The position numbers were made by a program, and so were the translations under genes. This document shows positions 35,040-49,100 of a DNA stretch of 64,000 nt, piece by piece. Numbering within the stretch: the stretch's first letter is position 1; every line of letters starts with the position of its first letter. Below the pieces are notes generated by a model, which had not been told where the DNA came from, did no database searches, and was given only the letters and a program-made list of their open reading frames with translations. Origin of the DNA: Acanthosoma haemorrhoidale (taxonomy: Eukaryota; Arthropoda; Insecta; Hemiptera; Acanthosomatidae); contig OV884012.1 in assembly GCA_930367205.1 (NCBI GenBank), positions 48,815,239-48,879,238 on the forward strand. The letters are read 5' to 3'.

Positions 35040-38000
35040 CTTGTCAAATAATATAACTTGTTATAGGATATGAAAATTAATTGTTTGTTTATATATTGGC
35101 TGCAAAGAATATTATTACATAAGCATCGTTTAAATTGCAATGATTTTTGCATATACAGTAGTATTTATTTGTAGATTAGTTTGGGCAGCATGTATATATT
35201 ATTATGTTTAGTGTGCAAGGTTTATGAGTAGGAATGGAATACAGTTATTTCTTTAAGTAAGTACATTTAGACAAATTTTACTTGATACTTGAGAATATTT
35301 CAATAATTAATAATAATAGTTGTCTTTTCATTCCCAATTTTCACCTTAGTTAAATAGTACATAGTATTGGAACTTTAATTATTGAAAGTTTCTATATTTA
35401 TTTATTTTTCAATAATAAAAATCACTGGCCTTGAATTCGAATATTCATTCATTTTATTTTACTATTTGTATGATACATCAAAAACATGTTTTTTTAATAA
35501 GCTGAGGAAAACAGAAATAACACCAATAAGGTATTGTGGGCTGGCAACTACTTGGTACTTGAATCTCTCAACAGATGGCGCGACAACCTTGATATCGGCT
35601 TGGTTTTCTAGAGTTGAACTGAGATAACATTTCTTCAAACAAACTTTATTTTTTATAGCCATGAATCATAATTAAAACATATAAACAATTAACTCAGGAA
35701 AATAGGTAATGCTAAACCTAGTTAAGACCAAAACAAATTCTAGAATGGGAGGTGGTAAATGCACCTTTAGCCATGTTTAAAGATGTGGAAAACATGGTGG
35801 AGGAAATAGTGTCAGGGGAGACTATGAAAAATGTGAGAAAGAGATAGCTAAATGTATGACGAGAAAAATTACTTTTGATTTAAAATACTGAAAAAAAAAC
35901 ATTACCTTCAAATACAAAAACAAGACTGAAATTAATTTTGTTTTTAAATTTTTAATCAGGTCACTGTCGCTTAGTGTTAAATTGGCACCTACTGGACTGC
36001 CTCAACACCTCAGAATCATCTTTGGTGGTAAGATTGCAGGTACTATCACAATTAATTATGAAAAATTCTATCTGGTAGATCTAATAATTAATCTATTCAA
36101 AGTTTTTTTTATTTTTGAGGGCATTTAAATAGAATATAACACAGTGGTCAAGTAGCATAGAGCATATATTAGTAATATGCTTTATATTTTATTTTTATGA
36201 TTACAAAAATAGTAAACTACTTACTATAGTTAAGTTTACAAGACCATAGCATTGTAACCATGACAAAATGGCTTCATATGCAGTAGAAAGTGAATTCACC
36301 GCACAAGTTGTATGCAGCAGCATACCTAGAGCGTTTGCAACCTGGGGCAGTCCCTAATTTGAAGCCCTTTTTAAGTCAAACAAAATGAAGAGTGGCAATT
36401 AAACATTATTGAACATAAATAAATATATTTATTTATCTTGTTTAAACAGATCCTGCATATAATGATAAAATGTACAAGGGTTTGTATATTTTATTTTTCT
36501 TGTTTTTTTATTAGAAAAGTCTCAAATGACATAGTCAAAATTTATATCATCAAGTAATTGGTTTTATATTAAAATTATCGCTAGATCTCAATTTTATCAC
36601 CAGAGGTCGTATCTTTATGAGGTAGATCACCAATTCCAAATTTATGGCACACTTTTTTTTTCCACAGATTAAGCTTAAAATGTCAACGTCGAGTCGGTCC
36701 TCCGAGGTTAACAAATATTTTTATTAAATTGCATACTTATTATAATCATTGATTCTGTATAATACAACATAATTTTATTGCTTATTTTTATATAGTTTAG
36801 ACAAAAATGGCGCCCCAAAATATGCGCCACATGGAGCCGATTGTAACCCAGGTTTTCTATATAAGTTACATTTTATCATTTTTACAATGCTCTAATGTTC
36901 TATGTGTATTTATGCCTCATGAAATATTTCAGTTTAGATGTTTGAGATAATTGAACCTACACCAAGACTAAGAGAAAATTAATCATTGTTAGTTGCGGTA
37001 TTTAATCCCATTGGTATAAATTATAATAAATAATTGTTAGTTTCGGAAGCACATCTGTTCTACTATTTTTTCTCTTTAACCAATAAGTGATAATAATAAT
37101 AGTTATTAATGTTTCTGAATTCTCTCAACAATTCGAGATCTGCCTTGGCTTGTAAACTATTATATATTTAGCCATTGTAAAGTAACAAGAATCATTAAAT
37201 GTTATTAATTTACATTAAAAGTACAATTTGTTTAGGAGTTACCGGAACTTGGTAGAGAGATCATGGTATCAAGAAGATAGTTTTAAATTATATCTACAGA
37301 TACCTCGGCAACCATCGATTTGATTTTCACTTTTTTGCACCGGCCGCAAGATGCTCTTATTCATTGAATCATGATCCACCAATCGGTCTTTGTAAAGTGA
37401 TTATAAGCGTCATAGTAACATTTAGTGTTGACGTTAACTATATATTGTAATGATCACTTAGATTATGTCGAATTTCAAACATCATGTCAGAAATAAGTAA
37501 TGATGGGGCTGAGTCGAAAATTAACTTTATTGATAAATCGTGATTATGACTTATTTATGTAATCGTTAGAAAGATGATAAATTATCAGGTATCAATTGTG
37601 TTTATTATTATATTCATGACATTGATGCCTTGGAATAAACTTCATTCTGTTTATTTGCTTTTAAAACTACTAAATATATTTTTTTTTTCCCCCTAGCTCT
37701 CAAACTTATAAAAAATAGGATGTGGGAAACATAAAAAGAAAATTATTTTTGGTTGATGGGTGCCCTAAATATTATAAATAAGGAACTAAATATTATAAGG
37801 TAATATTTAGCTTATATAGACATGGGAACAATAATTAATTAATGGGAATAATGACAATAATGTATAATTTTTCAATTGGAAGTGCAGAAATCTCTAATTA
37901 ACTTTGGGGATCTATTTAGATATAATTATTTAGAATTCTAGTGATAAATAATTAAAAATTATCTACATAATTGAGATTATATTCCAAATAATACGTTTTT

Positions 38001-39528
38001 ATGTTTATAGTTAATTCACAATTTCTTGAATTCCTGTCTCGACAGACGGGATTTTTGAATTTTACATTCCTTTCGACTTATCTGAAAATCTTAGAACTGG
38101 AATGTGCTAAGCCTTTTTAATAAAAACCTCAGCTCTTCGTCCTTAACTACTTCCAGAGCCTCTAAAATTTCTGTAGCATTTTAATTGCATTTGCGTTGTA
38201 ATTTTCGAACGTTTGTCGACGATTCTAAATAACAAAGTTCTAAAAATAGAAATAAACACATGAAAAAACAAGGTACACTTGACCATGTTCGTGTTTTTTT
38301 TCTTACCTCGACCCATAAACATGGATAGGTAGAAATGCGCTTGGCGAATCTTTTATTTATTGATATTATCAATTCCCGAGAATCCACATCCTCTCTAAGG
38401 AAGAGCGGAATATTGAGATACAGCTGTTGTGACAATAATGGCCATGCTAATGGTGCAATTGCACGGAGCCCCCCCGTTACGAATGCAGGTCGTGCATGGC
38501 GAGGCTGACGTTTGAGAAGTGGTCATGTTTAAATTAGACGTTTCCCCATGGCTGGCCGGTCGCTTCTTTTTCTGCATTCATTAGGCGGCAGCTCACGAGA
38601 TAATTAGACCAGGTTCTGGTAACGAGCTGCAAGATTTTTCATCCTGACGTCCAGCGGAACCGGAATATGTAATCCCGCCTTCGGCAAACAATGACCACGG
38701 TGATTATATCAACATGTTTCCTACTCAGCCCCGGCCCATCTACAAAGGGATATAAATAAACTCCTTCAAGTACTCCTACAAGGGCAGGAAGGGTGGGACC
38801 ATCAACATCTGGAGCTGAAAGTGGAAGAAAAAGTTCTCCCAGAACCTTCATAACATGAAGTGGGTACTGCATAATCCAAAAGTATATGATGATAACACCA
38901 ACTGGAATAGTCGCTTTGCCATTTTTAGCCATTTAGGCCAAATAGTTTATTTGTAAAATTACGATTGCAAAAAGAGCCACAGACCATCAGCATGCATCAG
39001 AGTGAAGATGTTAACCAGTGCTAGTAGGACCACGTGACATACTTTTCTAGGCGAAAAAATATAAGCGGTATCCAACCGCCTACCACACTTCGTGATCAAG
39101 AAACGAGGATTCTATGTTAAGGAGCTGCATGGTAAAGAGTGGTGTTTAATTAAAGTAGAGAGATAATAGAAGAGGATATTAATACTATGCTTCATTGCAG
39201 GGTGACACCCTGAAGTAATTAGTAAATATTAAACACACCTGTGCATATATACAAAAAAATAACAACAACAATAAGAAATACATAAATCCAAAATAAACAA
39301 ATTGAACTAATAAAAACCTCACGAATGCCGATTATGTACAAATAGTTGTTATATATCATGAAAAACAAATGTTCAACCGAAAATATACAAATTTTGTTAA
39401 AAATGTTTTGAGTTAATAATTATTTTTTTCATTATGAAGGTCTTTATTTGAAAAATTAAAATTTACTTGTACAGCATTATCAATTGGGATTTAACAATTC
39501 AATCATACTTACGTAAAATACACATTCA
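35040..39528. other. Intergenic, no supportable gene
   Basis: Largely AT-rich. A short repeat with CTCTCAACAGATGGCGC at 35567-35583 also occurs near 33691-33707. A less AT-rich block at about 38430-38940 has a 97-codon open frame on the minus strand (38639-38932) with hydrophobic parts but no recognised domain. Confidence 0.4.
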
Positions 39529-39529
39529 A

Positions 39530-39880
39530 TTTTTTTTTAGGGCTAGACAACAAACTTTATTATGATAAAATTACAATCTGCCTCCTGGGGCAATAAGTAA
39601 TTGTGATAAATGATCTCATTCATACTATATTTACAATTTTCATTCACTCGCTCATTCATGTAGTATTTACAAACAGTCCAGAGACCTCCCAAGTCCACAT
39701 GGTTGTCACCTCCCTCGCGTGCGAAGGAGGGAGCGGAGTCCTGGGAAGTCCCCCACGCTCCGTCAGCCGCGTTACTGGATAAGAGCCAGCGGAAGCTGAC
39801 CAAGAACGTGAGAGCCATAGACGCTCAGAACATGATTGGAGAAACTGACCATTGCCAGGACTCCCATTGAAATTAATTTT
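39530..39880 (-). mobile_element. Jockey-type 3' UTR fragment (family 2), 5'-truncated
   Basis: A nine-T run at 39530-39538 marks a poly(A) tail on the minus strand. The following 330 bp are closely similar to 40409-40725, which in turn is joined to a Jockey-type reverse transcriptase piece. This copy therefore represents only the 3' end of the same family. Confidence 0.7.
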
Positions 39881-40235
39881 CTAAATGTTTTCTATTTACT
39901 TATTTAGTATGCAATGAGGCTCTACCCACATGGGTCATTGGCTTGTTTAATTTATCTGGATCACATTATATTTTTAATATGCACATAAAAGGTTTTTCAT
40001 TTAAGTCAGTCGCCACAGCGGTCCTTAATATCCTCCTATTCGAGTTCATATTGAGAACTTATTTATAATTAATTTTTTGCTAAATCTATATCAATTCAAT
40101 CGAAAGTACTGGAAGAGGTTTTCTACATCTTTATTCATAATAGAAGCAATGTCAATAAACATTTAATCGATAATTTCTCCAGATACAAACTAAATTATTG
40201 AAGCAAATTTTCCAAATATATAATAATTTGTCTCT
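39881..40235. other. AT-rich spacer, nothing recognised
   Basis: Sequence between the Jockey fragment and the left end of the Tigger-like element. No motif. Confidence 0.4.
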
Positions 40236-41992
<1,757 letters not shown>

Positions 41993-44900
41993 TAATTCGA
42001 AACTCTAAGCATGTAAGTAAACCCTTCAAAGAGGATTTATTGCAGAGGAAATAATAGCTTAAATAGCTTAGGACAATTACACCTACTTCATTAGGAGCGT
42101 TTAACATTGGACCGTTCCTCCACAAAGCTCTCGTCTGGAAAATTAAAGACGTTTCAGAACTGTTTCAATGAAGAACTTGAGCAATTTATGCTCCCCGGGA
42201 CTGTGATGAATATAAGCGAAAACGAAAGCACTTAAAACTTCAACTTTTAATAGTATCGCCGCCTTAAAATGTCTAATTGCGTGTGTTGTGTTAAAGTTTC
42301 GCAAATTGCAGTCTCCCGTAAGTATACCCTTGAATTAGGATTATTTTTAATCTGTTGGAGAAAATAATTATTTTCTTGACTGAAGTGTATTTATTTGTTT
42401 AGTGGCTACACCTCGTATGTGAAAACTGAAAACTTTTCAAGAAGTAAAACACTAATGAATACCGATGTAAAATAGATGAGATGACGACTCAGGCCCTCAG
42501 GCAAGTATACAATCAAAGTTTCATTGTGTTGATAAAATATCAAGTTGGATCACCAACGACATCCATCTATAATAAAGTACAAAATTACGTTCTTTCCCGG
42601 ATAATCTACTCTTGCCCAATTTATAATAAATTCTTATTAAATGTAGAAAAAAATAAATTTCCAAAAAAGCGCACGCAGCATGTCAAAATAATCAAACATA
42701 ATTTTGACCTTGAAACACAAATGGTAAAAAAATAAACCAATAAATAAATAAGAAGGCCTCGATCAATGCATTATCTTCTGTAAGATGTCTGAATAGGTAG
42801 CACGTCGATGTGAATGCGAGAAACTCTGTCTTGCAGAGAAACTTCTGTCTGCGAGAAAGTCTATGGCCTCACGGACTTAGACCATTGAAGGAAAGATCTT
42901 ATATCGTAGCGCAATGAAAGAAAAACGCATTTTTAAATATCACAAATACACTAACATTTACGAATTCAATGTACAATAAATAACTTTGAAAAAAACCGGT
43001 GTTTTTTAAAAAAAGAAAAAAAAACAAACAAAACGGTCTTAACTAGAGTGAATCCTAGTGTTTAATTGATGTACAGACTTGAACCCGTATATTTAAGAAT
43101 TAAACCTAATTTTCGAATTTTGTTTTGTATCTACATGAATATGTAATAATAATGAAATGTAAGCAACTTTAAATGCTAATAATTACGTAGGCGTTATTAT
43201 GGTAGTAATGCTTTATAAATTCTACAAATATTAGATTAGATGTTTTCCAAATAAATGTTTATATGTCACAGGGGTGATAAATAAAACTAACATTATTAAT
43301 TATTAATTACTAATGTTATTAATTGATGTCAAAAACGTTTTAGTAAGCATTGCAGGTAAGTTGAGAAACCGCCCCTCAATCCGTTTTCACTGCGCAAGAG
43401 AACAAAAAACATAAATACTGTATAAAACCAATATATAAAGTTTAATAAAGCCTGTTGAAGCTTCTTCAAGGGCTTTTTGCCATGACTGCCTACCATCCCT
43501 AGTCAGTTTCAAGATTTATTACTTAACTAGTTCAGTGAAGCTAATTAAACAACATTATTTATGGGAACCGTGTTGGATTTCTTTCTTTACAAAGTTGAGT
43601 ACTGAAACAACAAATAATCTGTGGTAAAGTTAATTTTGTTGAAATTAATATTATTTATTAAATAATATCTTTGACGTCTTAAATACTATTTGATTTCGTT
43701 TTATTTTATTTTTACGGTTCTTTATAAAAAAATGAACAATATACTTTTAGATAGGTATCTTTGGATTTTGAGTTTTAAAAGTTATAATTTAAATGTTGTT
43801 AATGGAATAAAATAAAGGTTTTATTTTTAGACATAAAAGATACAAGAAGCCTATACATGACTTTCAGTTTGAATTTCAATCAATTTGTTTTAATTTTTTC
43901 ATAAAAATAGCCTTTATCTAATAAGCAATGCATCTAGTCTATAAAAAAAAAACTAAAAAAAACATAAAGTGTAAATTTAAATAAAACAGCCTGGTGGCTT
44001 AAACAACCGATGAGAACCGCTTCACTTTGGGGAATTTTTATAAAATTGCTTTCATTCCTGAATATAAAATTAAAAAAAACGAATCCCCAAATATGGGGTT
44101 TATGTTAGTCATGATGGTATTTAATTTAATAATAATATTTGGCTAACATAAATTATGCTTGACATTAGCTACTAAACATATTTTTTTTTAATATTGTATA
44201 TCATACATATATATCAATATATCAATACCCATATATCAATGTTTTGTAGAGAAAGACATTTCTGAATGAGGCTTCTTAATTATCTTTAATTCATTTTCAA
44301 CAATCAACGTTTCACCTTTTCAGGCTTCGTTTTTATGAAAATTATAAAAAAAAAATTCAAACACATGTTACTTGACAACATATATAAAAACTAAAATTCC
44401 ATTGATCAAAAACGCTTTTTAGAATATTATCGTTGATGGTTTTTGCTAATTATGCTGCCTCGGTTCAACCATGAGATTCCCAGCAGAGGCCTCGGTTGAA
44501 TAGTTTAAACGTTGATAATTAAAATAAAAACTTTAAGGAGAGGCTGTTTAGAAAATTATATTTAAACAATCTCGGCAATTGTTTTTTGTGAATTAACAAT
44601 CGCAAATGGTAATTCTTCACTGAAAATACTGCTTTTGTTTAAAATTGACGGCACCGCCCTCATACTGTGCACAGTCTCCGTGATGTATAAGCCTTGAATC
44701 TATGGCTCTGTTGATAAGCTCAGTCCCGAAAGGATTGTTTGGAAGGCACCGCTCGATGGTATGAAGAATGGCCTTTCCTTCTTGTCATTGGTCGCTATTG
44801 TTATTGGTGATTAATATTGTTCAACTCACTCACTCGCCTCTTGTTGACACTCTTCTCAACAAGTAGAAGGATAACATAATATTTTATACAGGAAATTATC

Positions 44901-46139
44901 TGGATATATGTATATGTAGACAGTAGCTTTATCCTAGCCATGATAAGATTTCTGAATTCCTGCATTATATAAGAATCGAACCCACACCGTTCCGCTTCAA
45001 TTAAACTTTCACAGTACAGGAGTAAGCCCTCCCTTGCACTCCGATTAAAATTTTTAAAGCAGATGTTTTTGAGTTTTGATTTTAATATTGTTTCGGTACC
45101 GAACCGGTCTGTGTCAGGTCTTCTTTGTTCTAAAAAAATCCAGCCAAATTTACCTTATTTCAGGCAATGATTTTTTTTTCTCTATGTAAAAGAAGAGAAA
45201 GTTTTTGAAGATTAAGCGGATTTAAACTCATTTTCTTAAACTTGGTCAATGAAACTGTCCAACTGGATTAACAATTTAAACCAATGAAAAAATATCAATG
45301 AGAAAGGCACGACTGAATTACAAACGCATTAATCAAACAGAGGAGCACTACTGAAACGTGCCGGAAACAATACACGTTAATTATTGGATTAAAAAATATA
45401 AAATATTTTCTAGTGTTTTTATTCTTATAACATTATTTTATACGTATATCGTTAATCCAAGGAGAGCAACTAATTGAACCTTCAGTTACAACAATTCAAC
45501 CGATGACCATTGTTGTCTACCAACAATACGTCGAGTGCCACTTTGTGAAACTTGACGTAATAGGCACATTATTATATTTTGTGTTTTAACCGATTTACAG
45601 ATATTCATGCAACAAGTCATGTATCCACATTGCAGGTGGCATATTCATGGATTAGTTTACTTGTTTGTTAGGTTTTGGGGAATTTTGACCAATTTGATAA
45701 TAAACGGTCCTTAATATTTATGTGTTTGTTTATTTTATGTTTTTTTTAGTGTTATGAACGAATAATAGGCAGGTTTAGAATAATTATTTTCCTTTATGAT
45801 TTTTTCAAGATGTCATTTATGAATTATTTTATTTTCATATCCGGTTTATATCTGTGTCAAGGATAACTAAAATAATTTTTTCACCCATATATGTTAGATA
45901 TCATCTTATACGCTTTTAACAACTTAGTTGACATTGTCACCAATGTCCCAAGGTTGTAATAAAATTAAATGTTCATTTGAGTTAATATATACTATGTCCA
46001 ATAATTTAAATAATTTAAGATTAGTTGATTAAAATTCACAAGCATTAAAAAATATATTCAGATTATTAATTTGAGGAGTGGTTTGAAAAAAGTTTTGAAA
46101 AAAGTGGCCGACGGCAGAGGTTTGTTTTTATTGGTGGAT
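41993..46139. other. Intergenic region upstream of the Toll gene
   Basis: AT-rich, with no transposon coding remnant recognised. An open frame at 42481-42735 has no motif. An ATG at about 42269 followed by a strong donor at about 42317 is a possible but unsupported exon (see findings). A tRNA-like B-box lies on the minus strand near 44972-44986. Promoter and 5' UTR of Toll must lie towards the right end but cannot be placed. Confidence 0.4.
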
Positions 46140-46154
46140 TGATAATAAACAAGT

Positions 46155-49100
46155 ATGGATGAAGGAGGGGAGGGGACGGAGAGGGGAGAGAACCGCCCAT
46201 CGAGCCGGTTGGTGGCGGCACCTGGTGGGTGCCGGCAGAAGCAGGCAACGAGAGGGGGCAGCTCAAAGACAGCTTCAGTCGCCTACTGGCCTCCGGACTG
46301 TGCTAATGTCCCGATGGCCCTTCTAATAGCTATCGTCTTTGTCGTCTCGGTGTTCGGCAAAGTCCGCGGTCACAGCGAGCCCGACTGCGACTGGCAGCGA
46401 GTGTTGAGTGTCGGCGATGAGCCCGAAGTGACAGTGTCCTTACAGTGCAAGTTGCGTACCATCGGAAATGCAGACAGTGTCCTCTCAAATCTTACCTCCG
46501 CACAGTTGGATATGATCACCACCCTCAGGCTTGAGTGCTCCGACGTGCTTTTCTTCGAAAGCTCACTGGACGTCAACAGCTTCCTCACCCAGCTCCACCG
46601 CCTCCGCGACCTCAGGTTAGAATTTTGTAAGATTAGACATGTGCCCCCTGGCGTGCTTTCCGCCTCTAGAGAACTCAAACAATTAGTGGTCAGGACCCAT
46701 AATACCGATTGGTCGGCTATGACTATGGAATTTCATCCAAACGCATTCAGAGGTTTGACTCAGTTGAAACACTTGGATCTTTCCGATAACAATATTTGGA
46801 ATTTACCCGACGAATTGTTTTGCCCGTTGTATTCACTGACACACCTTAACATGTCTAGAAATCGTATGCAAGATGTCCTGGAACTCGGTTTTTCTGATTG
46901 GGGCGATGGCCCGAGTGCGCCCGGAAAAACTTGCAATGTCGGTCTTGAAGAATTGGATGTTTCGATGAACGACGTATCTCTCATCCCAGACAATGCCTTT
47001 ACCAGCCTAAGATCACTCCAGAAGCTTTTATTGCAAGAAAATGCTATTGCGTCAATGGCAGATCGGGCTTTTGTCGGTTTAGTATCGTTACAACACTTAA
47101 ATGCATCTAGTAATCAACTTGTTGCTCTTCCCCCAGAATTATTTCAGTCAACCAGAGATTTGCGTGAGATCTACCTCAATAACAATTCCATCAGTGTTCT
47201 GGCACCTGGAATGCTGGAAGGCCTGGACCAACTCCTGGTGTTAGATCTCTCGTACAACGAACTGACCAGCGCCTGGGTAAATAGAGACACATTTTCCGGC
47301 CTGGTCCGGCTTGTTGTCCTCAACTTAGGCCATAATCAGCTCTCGAAAATAGATTCACACGTTTTTCAAGACTTATACAGTTTACAGATACTCAACTTGG
47401 AGCACAATGAAATTGAATGTATTTCCGAGGGCGCTTTTATGTATCTTAGCAACCTCCACGCTCTGACTCTCTCCCATAACAAACTGGCTAACATCGAGTC
47501 TTATCACTTCACTGGTCTATATGTTCTCAATCAGTTATTTATTGATCATAACAAAATTAATATAATTGACCGAAGAGCTTTTGAAAATTGTTCGAATCTT
47601 CACGATCTGGGACTTAGCGGCAATCTGCTGAGTGCTATTCCCGACGGTCTCACAGAATTGAAATTTCTTAAAACTTTACATCTTGGAGAAAATCTAATTA
47701 ATGATATTGTCAACACATCTTTTCAAGGATTAGACCAGTTGTACAGTTTGACACTTATAGAAAATCAAATTACAAATGTGACCAAAGATTCATTTTCAAC
47801 TCTTCCATCTTTACAAATTCTCAATTTAGCTTATAACAAAATAGAGCATGTTGACAAAGGCGCTTTTGGCACGAGTCCCACCCTTCACGCAATAAGACTT
47901 GACGGAAACCAACTGAAAGATATAAATGGTATGTTTGTCAATTTGACTGGGTTGGTTTGGTTGAATGTTTCCGACAACCAACTTCAGTGGTTTGATTACG
48001 CATTAATACCCCAGAGTCTAGAGTGGTTGGACATGCATAAAAATAATGTAGCCGATCTCGGCAATTACTTCGAAAAAAGAGAGAATTTGCAGATCAAAAT
48101 GTTAGATGCCAGTTTCAATAGATTGACGGAAATCAATGAGAACTCGATTCCCGATTCTGTTGAAAGTCTCCTACTAAATGATAATCTCATTAGGAAGGTG
48201 AAACCTGGGACATTCCAGAGGAAAAGTAACCTGAGTCGGGTTGTGCTGTTTGCTAACAAGATCCAGACGCTCGACCTCGCCGCTCTCAGACTGGACGTAG
48301 TTCCTGAAGACAAGGACTTGCCGCAGTTCTACCTCGGCAACAACCCTGTCCATTGCGATTGCACGATGGAATGGCTGCAGAGGATCAACCAGTTGAGCCG
48401 TTTGAGGCAGCATCCGCGAGTGATGGACCTGGACTCTGTCACTTGCCACCTCACACACTCGCGCGGCAGTCCGACACGTCCGCTCATGGACCTCAAACCT
48501 TCACAGTTCCTTTGCCCCTACGAGACCCATTGCTTCGCTCTGTGCCACTGCTGTGACTTCGATGCCTGTGATTGCGAGATGACTTGCCCGGCCAACTGCA
48601 CCTGTTACCATGACCACACTTGGTCAGCGAATGTCGTAGACTGTTCTAATGCCGGATACACATCAGTACCCACAAAAATACCTATGGACGCAACGGAAAT
48701 ATATTTGGACGGCAACGACTTAGGTGAACTGGGCAGTCATGTCTTTATAGGAAAGAAAAAACTCGAGGTTTTATTTTTGAACAATAGTAATATTGATTCT
48801 GTGCATAATCGCACTTTTAATGGAGTCACTTCCCTCAGGGTACTTCACATGGAAAACAACCACCTTCAAGAACTCCGTGGTTTTGAATTTGACCAATTAG
48901 AAAATTTAAACGAATTATATTTGGACCACAATGAAATAAAACGTGTCGGTAATAATACTTTCAAAGTAATGAAAACTTTAGAAGTGTTGAAGCTTGAATC
49001 TAATACTATTGTGAATTTCAAGCCATGGGAACAGTTGACATCAGAAACATTAGCAACAGTATCTCTAGAAGGGAATACATGGACCTGTAATTGCGATAAT

